Notes: generated by a model from the letters alone, not told the origin. A DNA stretch of 64,000 bases from Tetmemena sp. SeJ-2015 (GCA_027382625.1 JAJKFJ010021427.1:29465-93464), one strand, 5' to 3'; shown: positions 20,640 to 32,114, counted from the stretch's first letter. Numbers and translations: made by a program.

Positions 20640-23600
20640 TAAACCCCATAACCTATATACTTAGATAAATAGTGAATAGATATTAATGATCATTATATAT
20701 GATATACACGCTTTCCCAAAATTACAGAAGAGACTTAATTAAGACAACGCAGATCTCACAAATCTAAAAAAGGACAATTCACGAAAATCGAAAAAATTTA
20801 AACATCCTATATTAATATATCAAATGATAGATCTTGAAGCGTAGATAAAGAATCACTTTGGTTGTATAATGCTATCATTTTTCTGTGATGAGATATCGTA
20901 GTTCTAAGTTTGCTATTTGTGGCCATCATTGAAATCACTTATACTAGTCTCTTAACTAGATTAGATCTTAATGGATTTTTTTCAGACTATCGAGATAACA
21001 TATATGGAACATATCATTAGAATCTAGAGCTCTTATTTAACAAGATTTAATATGTGAAATTCTATTTGAGGCTCATTCATTATGAATTCTAAAAGAAATG
21101 AAAGTCTAAATAAGCATATTTGTTCAATTTTTACATTTTTCATATAATTTTTATGATTATTTAATTAAATTAAATATAAATTATGAATTTTAATATTAAA
21201 AAATTAACAATTTTTTATCATTTTTTATGCAAAATTTGATGAAAAAAGTGATAAAAATCGCTAAAAAAGTGCTAAAAATGGCGAAAAAAGTGCTAAAAAT
21301 GTGTAAAAAATGGCGAAAAAATGCGTTTTTTTCACTTTATTTTGCATTTTTGAAGGCCTTCCCGTGCGAATTTCTTGTCGGACGAAGTCGACCGCCTTAT
21401 AAATCGACTATGCTCTATCTGTCTATGCACTCAGTTTTAAGAAAGGACAAAATTTTTTTCGATGAAATCAGTACTTTTCTGGGAAAAAATTGCATTAAAC
21501 ACGATTTTTCACCCATTTCTAGGCTTCTCCGCCAAAATCCCTCAGGTATGTCAAAAATAAATCGCCTATGCCCCATCTATCTGTGCAATAATATTTGATG
21601 AAAATTTGAAAAAATGACTTTTTTTAGCACTTTTTTCACACTTTTTTAGCATATAATTTTTAATGATAAAATATATTTAAAAAATCTTTTATTATGAGAA
21701 AAATATAAAAAACCCAGAGAAAAAAGATTTAACTCATATAAAAAATGGTTTAATATACTCTTATGAATAAGAATTTTTCATTGACTATGACTTTAAGAAA
21801 TTTCTTTTATAAAAGAAAAATTGTAAAAATCTGTGTATATATAAAAACTAAATTCTATATAGAAATTTTTCCAAATGAAAAATTAAGCAAGAAAAGAAAT
21901 ACGAGGATGATGAAGATTCATTTACTAATTAAATAGTTAAGTGAAAGTAATATGAATTCAGCTAGTTTAAGCTAATAGATAATGATATTACTTCTTCTCA
22001 TTCTCAGATGCAGTTATTATTTAGATATTAAAGCATAATTAAGCAATCAAATAATCTTTTTCATTAATACAGACTTTGTCTTAATTAAAATCATCAATTT
22101 ATTATCTAGTTTTTGTAAAAATCTTGTTCTTTTATTTAAGATAGATTTGGAAAAGCTTAATGGGTTCTTTTTACTCAAATTGCGAGAATCTTAAAATAGC
22201 TATCATTAATTAGTTCATCTAACAATTCTTCATTGAGAAACTTTCAAGGTTCTCTAATTTCGGATCTATTTGACATTATAAGAGATTGGAATTTGATTGA
22301 CTGAATTTCTTATAATAAGTCTGCTTAATTGAAAAGTAATTTTCAATTATTGATAGATTTTTATATTAAGAATCTAATAATAATAAAGCCAGTTGCTTAT
22401 TACTCTAATTGGGAATATTCTGGCTTTGTTGCTTAATTTGCATTATGATTCTATTTGTAATACATTATGAGAAGGCTATTATGGAATTCATTTCGTGTCT
22501 AAAGGAAATCTCTATAGAGAAATCCATTCTGTATCAAAGGAATTCCTTTAGCTCTCTAAAGTCTTCTAAATATGGAATTAAGACAAGATTCCTGAATTTT
22601 GCTTTGAGTAAATTTAGTCTAATTTGAGAAGTAACTTAATTCTTATCAGGGAAATTAGTTTACTCTCTATCTATATGATGAGAGGATTAATGGTAAAGCA
22701 AATAGGCCGCTGAGAATTAAGCAGCTTAATTCAGAAAATTGAAATTAAAAAGAGAGTAGCTTCAGCTAATTGGTTGACTTATTCTTAATTGAAAATTATG
22801 GCTTCTGTACCTCTTCTAAATTAAGAACCCTTTTGTTAAAGGTAAGTCTTTATTATAAAGTAAAATTATGAAGCTTAGAGTTCTTCACTTTAGCTTTGAT
22901 CTAGTTGATTAATTCATTGAATAAGGAATTGATAGAATGCTTTATTACTCCGTTTAGACATTATTTAAGATTTAATAGCCTTTGACTTATTTTGAGAAGT
23001 CTTAAATCTTTCTAAGTAATTTAGTCCTGTCTTAAATATAAATAGCGCGCTATGAACAATTTGAATTAAGGCAAGATTTTTCTGAAAATCTTAATTCATG
23101 AGATTAGCTAATTTTTTTGCCTCTTCATTAATAAAGAGAATTCGGATATATTGAATTGATTCTCAAAAACTGATTGCGAGGCTACTAATGATGAGTTTAA
23201 ACATTTTAGATTTTTTCCATTAAGTCATTTTGAACCATTTTTTCAAATATACTCAAAAGTTAGATGATCTATGAACATCCTTAAATTAATGAATTCTTAG
23301 TTAATTCATCATTCTAAAGTAATTAGAGATGATATCTAGCATATATTACTAACTTTTATATTTGTATTCAGCATTTTTTGAGATTTATTTAAGACCTCCA
23401 TATTTGCCATAATTACCATGATGAATTAAGACAACTATTTTTGAATTAAGACAACTTTTTTGTGAGAGTGAATTAGAGCCTGAAACTTTCACAGTCAATT
23501 TTTTGGCATCTAAATGTGATGAATTGATACTCAAATCATTAAAATTGAGTAATTTTTTAATTTTCCTGAATGCCGGGAATAATAGGTAAAGTCTCTTTGA

Positions 23601-24390
23601 ATTAAGCACATTTGTTTGTCTTAATTAATTACACTAATATACTTAATTAATTTTGGCTTATTAATAGGCTGTCTTAATTAAAATATCACCTGTCTTAATT
23701 CAAATTTAGCAATGAAAATCCACTATTTTGCAATTATTTTCGCCATTTAAATTAGGGTGGCTGAGAAAGTAGGACCTGGTTATAGCTCTTTAAATTGCGA
23801 GTAAAATGAGTATAATGGAGGATTTTTAAGACTTGCATACCATTTACGGTGACTCATTTTAGCCAATTTTGCCATATTTGGCCCTATTAAGTAGTCTTAA
23901 TTCAATTTTTCTAAATCCATCATCCTTAAAATTATAAGAATTAATCCATTTCATTAATCAAATTAAATCGAGTATATAGGCATCAGTAAGCTTCTCCATG
24001 TAATTTAAATTCATAATTTAGGTTATCCTAGGTCCCTATGGTAAAAGCTCCAATTAAGCCAAAACTTTAAGACAAACCCCCTGTCTTAATACCCCAATCT
24101 GGACCTCATCCATGATCATTTCGAAATATAAAATCCAACTCTTTTTAAACATTAAGACTAACTATACATGCATACTAAAGCTCAAAATTGAAGTGGAGAA
24201 ATACGAGATTTCATATTTTAGTATTAATGATGGATTTAGTGGTAGGTCCAGAAGGTCCTTTTTAGATTTGTGAGATCTGCGTTGTCTTAATTAAGTCTCT
24301 TCTGTAATTTTTGGGAAAGCGTGTATATCATATATAATGATCATTAATATCTATTCACTATTTATCTAAGTATATAGGTTATGGGGTTTA
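20640..24390. mobile_element. TIR transposon, 3.75 kb, probably non-autonomous or decayed
   Basis: Ends are near-perfect ~136-bp inverted repeats: 20,640-20,776 begins TAAACCCCATAACC and 24,255-24,390 ends GGTTATGGGGTTTA. The outer TA on both sides fits a TA target duplication, as in Tc1/mariner-type elements. No transposase is visible: both strands are broken by TGA through most of the interior. The interior has at least ten copies of GTCTTAATT/AATTAAGAC, and a Lys-rich repetitive ORF at 21,227-21,598 built on a ~21-bp AAAAAGTGCTAAAAATGGCG-like repeat. The element sits within an IES interrupting locus I. Confidence 0.88.
21227..21598 (+). CDS. Repetitive Lys-rich ORF within the 3.75-kb transposon
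   Basis: 123 codons open even under the standard code. The first ~30 codons come from tandem ~21-bp units (KVLKMAKKVLKMCKKW), the rest is less AT-rich (FLVGRSRPPYKSTMLYLSMH). A partial inverted copy of the repeat follows the ORF (21,601-21,660), which suggests structure rather than protein coding. No similarity recognised. Confidence 0.25.
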   Translation: MQNLMKKVIKIAKKVLKMAKKVLKMCKKWRKNAFFSLYFAFLKAFPCEFLVGRSRPPYKSTMLYLSMHSVLRKDKIFFDEISTFLGKNCIKHDFSPISRLLRQNPSGMSKINRLCPIYLCNNI

Positions 24391-24406
24391 CATTTGAAAA
24401 TTAAAT

Positions 24407-25340
24407 ATCAAGTGGCCGCTTGTAGTAAGGCCAGTTACGCCTAAGTTGGTATCGAAACCAGTGTAGAGACCATCACTTGAGCACTATGTAGTCGAATCAC
24501 ACATATATACCACAAATCTTACAATAAATGTGCTTTAATAAATTAAATTGCTCATCTAATTATTTACTATTCTTTTAATATGAATATAATAGAGCCTTTA
24601 AGTATTGATTCTGCAATCTAAAAATATAAACTAGAAGTTTGAAAAGATTTAAAGGACATAAATGAAAATTACATTAATAATTAGTTTTATATTATATAAA
24701 TTTGTATGATAGTACATAGCTCCTACTACAAAAATAAAACAAGAGAGTAAAATGTTGCTGAGCCAGTTCCAGTCCAGACTCTCTGTGTCTGAACTACGTA
24801 GGCGCTGTTTAACTTTGCAAAGTAAAGTTACTTATTTCCCATTACTACATATATAAACATCATAAAACACTATAATAAATATAATTTAGGGCTTCTTTGT
24901 TTATCAAGGTTGCGGCCACCATCCACAGCAATAGAGTTCATTGAATATGCAGCGGTCAAACTTATTTTAAATAAAATAAGCTACTCATAAACAATTTAAC
25001 TTCTTTAAATAAAATGCAATAATCAATTTCTGTATTTTAGTTGAAATTTATATTTTCTTTGGCTTTATTCCATATTAAAAAAGGTAAAGTTTAAATTATT
25101 TATATAATAAAAGAGTTATTATTTTAAGGGTATTGAGGACTGCAAGAGTATTTCTGTTAATAGTATAAACATTTGCGTAGTTTCCAGAGGCCTAGCAAAC
25201 TGAAGGAACTAGCATCTTATCGGTATCATAGAATGCGGGCATAGCCGATACACTGTCTATAGTCGACATATCTTGCAGGAGAACTTTGAGAGTAACAGCG
25301 CCAGTAGATATCATTTTTAATATCTAACCTTTGTATACTG
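24407..25340 (-). CDS. Locus I, propeller P2, 3' pieces
   Basis: 24,407-24,545 reads VYMCDSTTQCSSDGLYTGFD, then NLGVTGLTTSGHL up to the TTGAT pointer. 24,725-24,830 reads FAKLNSAYVVQTQRVWTGTG. 24,885-24,960 reads LTAAYSMNSIAVDGGRNLDK. 25,130-25,340 is one frame: NDIAVYKGQILKMISTGAVT, VSAMPAFYDTDKMLVPSVCQ, NYANVYTINRNTLAVL. All use TAA/TAG as Gln and lack TGA. These alternate with 60-180 bp AT-rich spacers. Confidence 0.75.
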
Positions 25341-25399
25341 CAATATCATTGAATTCAATTATAAAAAAATAAAAATCTTTATAAAGGAAATATACGAAT

Positions 25400-25990
25400 A
25401 CCATTTGCGCTCTGCCATCTAAATAACCAGAATAAGTCATTACTCTTATCAGCAAGAGCCTAATTCACATGATTAGTGTTCGTAGTTGCCAAGGGATAGA
25501 ACTTATTGTAAGTTATAGAGTTAGTAGATTCATCAAACATGAATTTAACTTTTTTTAATATGACTACACATAAAAAAGGATGGATAACTCTGGAGAAGAG
25601 ATTCCTTCGGTTTCTAAGAATTGTAATTTATGTTAAATAAATTTAACTCCTAAATAGTTTTATGTTGGATAATAATTAAATGAAGGCAATTTGTCCAAAG
25701 TTAGAATTATAAGCTGCCTGCATAGTTGCGAATAAATTATATTATGAATATTTTTCCTGAAGTAGTAACCTTAATTTGAAATATCTGATTTAATAAGGGA
25801 CTGACTTTGTCATTGGGGATCTTCTTCACCCACACAAAAACTCCTGAATTATACTATAGCTTGACTATGTGTTCAAACTGAATTGTTTTATCGATATAAA
25901 AGGCTTGAAGCTAACAACTTCCAAAGATGAAGCTCGAACCTTGATTCGTTATGTATCTACAGTTTGTTGTAGAGCCTGAATAATCAAAAT
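25400..25990 (-). CDS. Locus I, propeller P2, middle pieces
   Basis: 25,400-25,560 reads KFMFDESTNSITYNKFYPLA, then ADKSNDLFWLFRWQSAN before a GTATTCG donor-like site (possible intron to GCAG). 25,690-25,990 is a ~100-codon frame: DYSGSTTNCRYITNQGSSFI, CQLQAFYIDKTIQFEHIVKL, NSGVFVWVKKIPNDKVSPLL. The last ~20 codons may be in another frame (ATMQAAYNSNFGQIAF), hinting at a further small spacer. Confidence 0.78.
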
Positions 25991-26299
25991 TTAAACATAA
26001 TATAAAATAATTATTAGCAAGAGTTTAATAAGTTTTGCTTAAATTATATTCGCAATTAAATACTAAATTTATAATCTTAAAAACAAGTTTATAATTTATA
26101 TAAGGGTTTGAAAAAAGACTAGACAAGGAGGGAATTTTATTATTTTTCTATTGATATTTTAATTCAAATTTTTTTTTAAATTTAGTTATGAAAATTATTG
26201 TTTTTCTTTGTAATCTTGAAGACTTTAATCTTATTATTAAATTTGAGCTAAGTTTTTTCTCAAATTTTCAAACTTACTGAATTTTATAGATAATCAATT

Positions 26300-26565
26300 A
26301 TAGAGTTGATAGTGGTCATCCAGTACAACACATGCAAAATAAATTGATGAGTACAACTTGCCTCTCTGATCATGGAGTGAAAGATACCCTCTAAGAATAA
26401 AAATAATGGCATCATTATAACCAAAAGGAATCTTTATTCCCTACCCTGCTCTCATTATATTCCCATAATCATCCAGGTCAATATAATTCAACTTCGCGTC
26501 ATTGTTAAATCCAAAACTCTGAGGATACACACTTTCTTGGCAAGCTGAGATAAACCTAACAAAAT
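26300..26565 (-). CDS. Locus I, propeller P2 opening
   Basis: A single clean frame of about 85 codons: ACQESVYPQSFGFNNDAKLN, YIDLDDYGNIMRAGQGIKIP, FGYNDAIIFILRGYLSLHDQ, YFACVVLDDHYQLY. It matches the propeller opening seen at 29.1, 15.9, 8.5, 47.7 and 58.8 kb (Cys...YP..FG....DxD.xGN....G). It follows Ig-like domain 1. Confidence 0.82.
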
Positions 26566-26882
26566 ATTATATTCTAGATCTTTGAAGCTTTATAAGTTTA
26601 TTGTGGTTTGGAGTCGCAGGATTAAGAACATAGGATGAAAAAGGAGTCGCAAAAATCAAAATTATTAAACAAAAAAGTCACTTATTTTTATTAAGTATAT
26701 AATCAAAACTCTTTTACCTTCATTTCTTTAAAATTCAAATAATAGATAATTTTAATTTCAAATATCATAAAAAATTTACCATCACTGTAAAACTTTAAAA
26801 AATTCTAAAAAATTATTTTAAATTAATTTTTATAATTTTTAGTAATTTTCAAAGTAATTTTAATTAGTAAAATGAGTAATAA

Positions 26883-27420
26883 ATAATTAAATTGATAAGG
26901 AGTTCCTCTAGTTTTAATATATACGTTCTTAGATCCTTATGGAGTGGAGACTGCAAATCTAAAAGATCCATCTAAGCTATATGCAAGTTAGTTTGAGGTA
27001 CTGAAAGTATAGGAAACTATTATAAAATATGTTGTTGTAACTGTGTTTGTGTTAGAATCAAACGATATTAACGAGGTAGGATTTCCGAAAGAGTCCGAAA
27101 ATCCAGTAATAGTATATGTATTTCCTGTGCAGTCTGAAGCAGAGACGGAGAAGTTCTTGGCTTAAAGATTGTTGAAATCAATTGGGAAAATGCTTGGAGT
27201 TATGAAAATTGGGAGATTGCCGAAATCATTTACAAAAGTGTCTCTTAATATTCTAGGATTGTATGATAGTAAACTGAAGGACATCGTACTCTGAGATTAC
27301 AGATAGGATGATGCACTGGACTCAGTAGTAGGAGTGTATTGAGGTGTTGCAGAAGTAACAACTGTAGAAGTGTCCTATGCAGTGTATAACATATTTATGT
27401 AATTATTTGTAGGCTGATAA
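26883..27420 (-). CDS. Locus I, Ig-like domain 1
   Basis: About 165 codons in one frame, the longest in locus I: SAYQPTNNYINMLYTAQDTS, SYLQSQSTMSFSLLSYNPRI, FGNLPIFITPSIFPIDFNNL, FSVSASDCTGNTYTITGFSD, SYTFSTSNQLAYSLDGSFRF. It is strongly beta, Ser/Thr-rich, with TAA/TAG as Gln several times. It resembles cadherin-like/Ig-like sandwich domains that follow propellers in this family. It continues into an AT-rich spacer before P2. Confidence 0.8.
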
Positions 27421-27429
27421 GCTGAGAGT

Positions 27430-28175
27430 AGTCGTATTCTAAATAAAATTTGATTTAAGAATTCATGATGCTGAAAGAACCAATGTTTAGTGCGTCATCA
27501 GTCTTAAACAATATAAATATATTTGAATACTATGCGAGTATTAGTAGTGATAGTAAGATAAGATGCTATTTCTCCAGCTATGATAATCACTCCATTAGAA
27601 CTTGCACTTCTCAATCTTTAATTTAAGAGTAAATACGCTCATGTATACTTACGATGAAGTAGAGTAGGATTGGCCTCCATGGTCAAGTTGCAACTGCTTA
27701 TTAATCACACCGTTGCTGTAATTTATCTCAACCATAATTATCTTATCTAAAGATTTTAAGATCAAATAAAGATGTTTACTGTTATATCTTCCCAGAAGGA
27801 TCCAGTTTCCAGTTCCTGACTATACTGCTAAATCCACATACGAGAAGCAGTCAGATGTCCTATAGTTTTTCAACATGTTATTCATTCATATTCATTTAGA
27901 CAGTTGAATTTAAATTTATAAATTAGATTGGTTGAAGTATAAAAAAGAGAAACAATTTAAATCTCAAGTTGTTCCTGATTAAATTGATTATGCGAAAGTA
28001 GATGAGTAGTACATAAGATAAATAAATGCTAAATTTCATCGCTGTGTACCAGTTAGATTCATTGGAGTTGAGCTTAATAGATCCTTGCAAAACAAAATTA
28101 AACAAACTACTGGGCTAGTTATTGGTAAATATTTATTCGCTAGCTATGGAGCCATCAGTTTTGGAAATTTTCTGG
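27430..28175 (-). CDS. Locus I, propeller P1, 3' pieces
   Basis: 28,020-28,165 reads KISKTDGSIASEQIFTNNQP, then SSLFNFVLQGSIKLNSNESN. 27,655-27,855 reads FSYVDLAVQSGTGNWILLGR, then INYSNGVINKQLQLDHGGQS. 27,545-27,620 reads LRSASSNGVIIIAGEIASYL. 27,430-27,515 reads TDDALNIGSFSIMNSQIKFY. Two of the gaps have consensus intron ends (GTAAGTATAC...AAAG, ~37 nt; GTATTC...TTTAAG, 28 nt) and lack pointer repeats, so they are probably true short introns. Confidence 0.75.
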
Positions 28176-28234
28176 ATTCAAATAACTGTAAATAAATACA
28201 TTAGAAATTCCATATTTCTTAGTGCTTGCGTCTG

Positions 28235-28725
28235 TATAAAAGTTTACTAATTACCAATAGTTTGCGACCCCAACAATTTTAAAAAAGTAATGAGTCTCAT
28301 ATCAGCATTCAGCAAAAGCAATTTATATTAATTTTACTGAATGCTGTCTAGTATCAGGTAGCTTGGATTCGAGGAAAGTCCATGCACTCGCTTAAACCAT
28401 GAAAGTGTGAAACTGGTGGCTAACTTGAAGAACATTAACTCTTTCAAAAAAATTGTATTTACTCGTAATCAGTATAGCTGAAAGACATTTAAATAATTAA
28501 AGCCCCAGTGTTATTGAACATTATCCATAACAAATTTAAATAGTTGTATTTTTATTTTAGGTATAAGCCTCATTGAAACGTATAATTCATAAGAAGAGTT
28601 ATCAGATCTAAGTGCCATATTTTGCATGCCGTTTCCTGCGTTTATGATCAGAGAGTCAAGACTCAGCTCCTTCAATTGAGTTCCATCTGAAGTTAAAATA
28701 TAGTTTTGAATTTGAAGTCTAAAAC
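28235..28725 (-). CDS. Locus I, propeller P1, middle pieces
   Basis: 28,550-28,725 reads LQIQNYILTSDGTQLKELSL, then INAGNGMQNMALRSDNSSYE and LYVSMRLIPKI. 28,235-28,455 reads KLATSFTLSWFKRVHGLSSN, then SYLILDSIQQNQYKLLLLNA. A second frame in the last 70 bases (YETHYFFKIVGVANYW) contains one TGA, so the exact reading at the 3' side is uncertain. Confidence 0.72.
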
Positions 28726-28789
28726 ACCATTAAATTTCTATAAACATTTTAAACTGCGCTAATCTTAACAAGCCTGATCCAAATTAAGA

Positions 28790-29219
28790 AAATATTTACG
28801 AATTAATCCAGAATTGTAGAGGCCAGCATAAGAATATTAGGTGTTGGCTGAGACTGCTGTGATTGGGTTGGATTATACAATGTTCATTTTAAAATTTAAT
28901 CATCCAGTCAAAGTTTCCTATTAAGGTGGAGATTAATTAAAAATGAAGGAGAAGATGAAAATCTGTACCTTGAGTATCGACTAGACCCACAAAGTAAAAC
29001 AGCCCCGCCTGAGAATCTGTCATCGCTGGGCATGAAGTTGAGTCACTAGAAGTATCAGTATAACCTGCAACTAAAGTTTAGCCAGACTGTGTGACATCTA
29101 TTGCCACTGGAGAGACACCTTTAGAGCAAGAAGTATCTGTACCACCAACTATTATTGGGAAAAAATAGGTGCCATCAGGACAAGTCGAAGCGCTAAGTTT
29201 CCTCACTAAAGACTTCATT
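28790..29219 (-). CDS. Locus I, likely N-terminal piece (propeller P1 opening)
   Basis: ATG at 29,217-29,219 is preceded in frame by TGA, making it a plausible start, though no signal peptide is obvious and an upstream coding piece may exist near 29,410-29,500 (SQEIDGANQFNFQI). It reads STCPDGTYFFPIIVGGTDTS, SPVAIDVTQSGQTLVAGYTD, MTDSQAGLFYFVGLVDTQ. A ~60-bp gap with GTACAG...AATAG ends (equally an AGG pointer) leads to GNFDWMIKF; a one-base shift in TTTTAAAA precedes NIVQSNPITAVSANTQYSYA. The in-frame TAA in SGQTLVAG supports the Gln code. Confidence 0.78.
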
Positions 29220-29519
29220 CAGGACAAAAATTACTTCTTACTTCTTTCATGTTCTTGTTATCTAAGATTTCTTAGAATCCTCCCTTGGATTTTTGGATTG
29301 CCTTCTTTTTAGATGAATTCCGAATGCTCACTACAGTTTTTTAGTATCTAATAATTATTCTAATTTTTATTTTTAGCAAGTTTTAAGGGAGTATATGATT
29401 ACCTTATTTGAAAATTAAACTAGTTGGCACCATCTATTTCTTGCGACTAAAGTCATCCGAATAGGGTTATTTAAACCTACAAATATAAGTAAGAATTGAC
29501 ATTCAAGAATGCTTTGAGC

Positions 29520-30180
29520 AAAAACTTTACTTAGCCGTGAATGCATTGATTTTGAAGTGTGTTGTATTTATCTACTTACGATAAAAGCGTAGAGAAAGGT
29601 TTTTATTAAAATTCCTGGGGATTTACTATTAGGATGCATAATTGGGTGCTAAACAAAATCACTCTTATATATGCAGAAAATTTAAAAGAACAAATAAAAA
29701 TATCAAGAAACTTAAAATATTTTCGATTAGTATAATTCTTTTTAAAAGAAGTTAAATTATTCGTTTCTTTTATGGTTTATTTAACTTTGAAAAGGAAGGT
29801 TTAAACTAAAATTTTGGCAGATATTTTTACCAGTTAATTTATATTGCTTATATTCTTATTTATTATTTCAGAATGGGTTTGTTTGTAAATTGATTCCCCT
29901 CCATAATTTATATAATTGTAATTGTAATTGTCATTGTATTATTTAGAACTCTAAGTGTTATTATAGTGATTACTTATAGATGGTTTATACGATTAATGAG
30001 AAGAATGTATAATTGGGATACGAGATGGCTGACTTACCTATTTCTGATCAGAAGGACCCCAAATTACTACCAGTGGTAAAAGGCCTAGTAGTAGTAGTAG
30101 TAGTAGTAGTAGTAAATTACCACAGGTAGCAGTTTGAGCCCCTTTCCTATTAAATAATTAAGCGATTTGATTGGCTGGAA
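29520..30180. other. AT-rich region upstream of locus I, with (AGT)n tract
   Basis: No supported coding. A trinucleotide repeat (AGT/TAG, ~10 units) spans about 30,089-30,115 between ACTACCAGTGGTAA and TTACCACAGGTAG, a quasi-inverted pair. This marks the left edge of the GC-rich island. Confidence 0.5.
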
Positions 30181-30257
30181 GCTTAATAGTTTTAATTTAT
30201 TTGATCAAAGGCACTATGGCCACCCCCTAGCCGAAGCACTCCAGTCTCCCTGGCCTC

Positions 30258-31500
30258 ATGGTTACCCCAGCGGAATGTAATTCGGATCTTGACTGGGCGA
30301 CCACTCATGTTGAGGTTGACCTCCACCCGTGCCCACTCACCGATACCTCCGACATTGAGCAAGAGATCAAGTCAAGCTTACCTGTAAAGGGCCAAGATAT
30401 GCGGGTCAGATGCGAGAAAGCTAGCCAACCTCCAGGAAATCGACGCTTTGCTGACCTCCCCACTCGTGAGGGCTCGGAGGATTCATAGGCATTCTGCAGC
30501 AGCTAGTCCCAGTCAGCATTCGGTGATACTCCCACTCTCGCCACCTGCTCCAGGTTCTCTGTATCTCAAGTCTAGGTGCAGCCATACGCCACCAGGCTCC
30601 TCCTAGATGGTGATTTGCACTACCAGCGCTACATGTTGTACCCGGGCCCCTCCTACTCCCTCATCTCGAACCTTGGCAAGGTCCCGGACCTCGTGGATAT
30701 TCTCAAAGCTCACCCAGATAGTGGACTTGCGCCTGCGGCTCTTGAGCAGGGCCCATTGATCTCTCGGAACAGATTGTGGGGCTCATCGAGAAGCAGGCTG
30801 GAATGGTCGAGTCCTCGCTGTCAGCTCTGGCACTCTATAAAGCTTCGCTCTCGCCCCACAATCTCCCCCTGCCGCACCTTTGCTGAGGGTCAACAGGACG
30901 ACTACCTTGCCGCGATGCAGTACACGATGGTCTCATTCTATTTACTTCACATCGTTGGGGCCTTGGTCGACCACGTGGACAAACTAAGATGGACAGCCAG
31001 ACGGAGGGAAGCAGTCGGCCGCTGGCAAGCAGCCTCAGTCAGCCGGGGAAGGGTGACCCGTTGTGCTACAACTCCCAGATGGCCAGATCGAAAATTAAGA
31101 TATGAGAGCAATGGACAGACAAGGCCCTCGCAAGATAGTGATCCGCTTAGATGACAGCAGTGAGACCGAGGAGGCACAGGCTAAAGATGAGAGTATCAAG
31201 CACCCTCTGCTCAGGAACAAGGCCGGCCACCCGCAGGCATACCAGAAAGTGACCCTCGAGAAGTATGCAAAGGAGAATGAGGAGATGAGGCAAATGCTCG
31301 GAGATTGGCCTCTGGTGGTCTTAGGGCTGAACTTCAATGGCACCTTCACATTACGCAGCGCTATCGCTAGGCTCATGATTAAGGGTACTCGTACCAATGT
31401 GCGCCTCGCGGCCAGCGAACATCCACCGTGTGATGGTCTTGGCAAACTCCTGCTGCCTCTCTGGAGATCCCGCGCCGCTCGCCTTGCGATGTATGAGTAG
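30258..31500 (+). pseudogene. Frameshifted plus-strand ORF of the GC-rich island
   Basis: Coding character moves between frames. LLLDGDLHYQRYMLYPGPSY, ISNLGKVPDLVDILKAHPDS, then shifted PIDLSEQIVGLIEKQAGMVE and SSLSALALYKASLSPHNLPL, then EGQQDDYLAAMQYTMVSFYL, and from 31,102 KIVIRLDDSSETEEAQAKDE, KVTLEKYAKENEEMRQMLGD. The frames abut in order, so this looks like one protein of ~400 residues with several indels. It is partly helical/coiled with no catalytic motif I recognise. It may be an accessory protein of the transposon. It is GC-rich, unlike host genes. Confidence 0.5.
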
Positions 31501-32084
31501 CTGCCTGAGCGGAAGTAGTCCTCGTTCCCACGGAAGAGCTCGGCAGCGTGTGGGGCAGCCCTGGGTGCCCCGAAACGCACTTGAGTAGTCAATGCGCTAT
31601 CTGAGGCTCATGTGTGCCGTCTTGAGCAGGTGCTAGGCATTGGTGATGAGCGCCTCGATCTCACTGGGGAACTTTCGCACGCTTTTTCAGTTTGATCTCC
31701 TGGATTCATAAATGAAGTCGTTGCGGCACCACCTCTGAACGATCATCGCGACAGAGCTGGCCTTGATGCCCGTGATTTTGGCCACTTGATTGTAGCTGAG
31801 CAGGATGTTTTGGTCACTGCTCAGCGTCCCGTAGCGCAGCATGATGGCAAGTAACTGCTGGTCGGTGGTGTGCGTGGCCCTGATTCTCAGCCTTGGTGGA
31901 CTCTACCTCTTCCTCTTCGGTTGCACGATAGGACTCGGACTGCCCATGCTTATCAGATAGGGTATTAGGCCTTGGTCCGATATGCGACGTGCAGGTCCCG
32001 CCTTGTAGTTGAAGTGATCATGATCTTTGAGGAACTCGGCCAGCTTCCGCTTGCGTTTTCGGCTATCTTGAGTGGCGTCCATTA
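31375..32084 (-). pseudogene. Decayed IS630/Tc1/mariner-like transposase
   Basis: Starts at ATG 32,082-32,084 with a basic stretch (DSRKRKRKLAEFL), followed by a helix-turn-helix region: QLLAIMLRYGTLSS, then LSYNQVAKITGIKASSVAMI and VQRWC. A TGA follows (SRRSN), then KFPSEIEALITNAQHLLKTA and MSLRQRIDY. Further on, ERQQEFAKTITRWMFAGREA leads to HIGTSTLN where the family has a first catalytic Asp in a DES/DET-N motif, so that Asp appears lost. TAG is used as Gln three times. At least one frameshift and one TGA, and loss of everything after the first catalytic region, make it non-functional. Confidence 0.65.
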
Positions 32085-32114
32085 GTAAGGATATTTCACA
32101 CCTCGCGATTAATT

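Larger units (their letters stand above)
20537..24411. other. IES, ~3.87-kb period, pointer TTGAT, containing a whole transposon
   Basis: Coding strand GGCCAC-TTGAT-[ATTTAATTTTC...transposon...ATAAATG]-TTGAT-CTTCAGAGG. Excision gives AGC GGC CAC TTG ATC TTC AGA GGA TAT, joining the P2 end (24.4 kb) to Ig-like domain 2 (20.5 kb) in frame. The TIR element at 20,640-24,390 lies fully inside, with ~100 bp and ~17 bp of flank. Confidence 0.82.
30190..32110. mobile_element. GC-rich island, remnant of a Tc1/mariner-like transposon
   Basis: Sharp shift to GC-rich sequence relative to all neighbours. It contains a minus-strand decayed transposase at the right and a plus-strand frameshifted ORF at the left, converging near 31,400. 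The possible ends TGAGCCCC...TTAAATAATTAAGCGATTTG (30,133) and TGAGGGGG...CTAATTAATTAATCGCGAGG (32,140 inward) are weakly similar in inverted orientation. It lies between the two giant loci. Confidence 0.65.

Noticed and set aside
31095..31592. Minus ORF of 165 codons under the standard code
   Set aside because: The transposase frame in this stretch is a different one (ERQQEFAKTITRWMFAGREA); the long ORF reflects high GC content.
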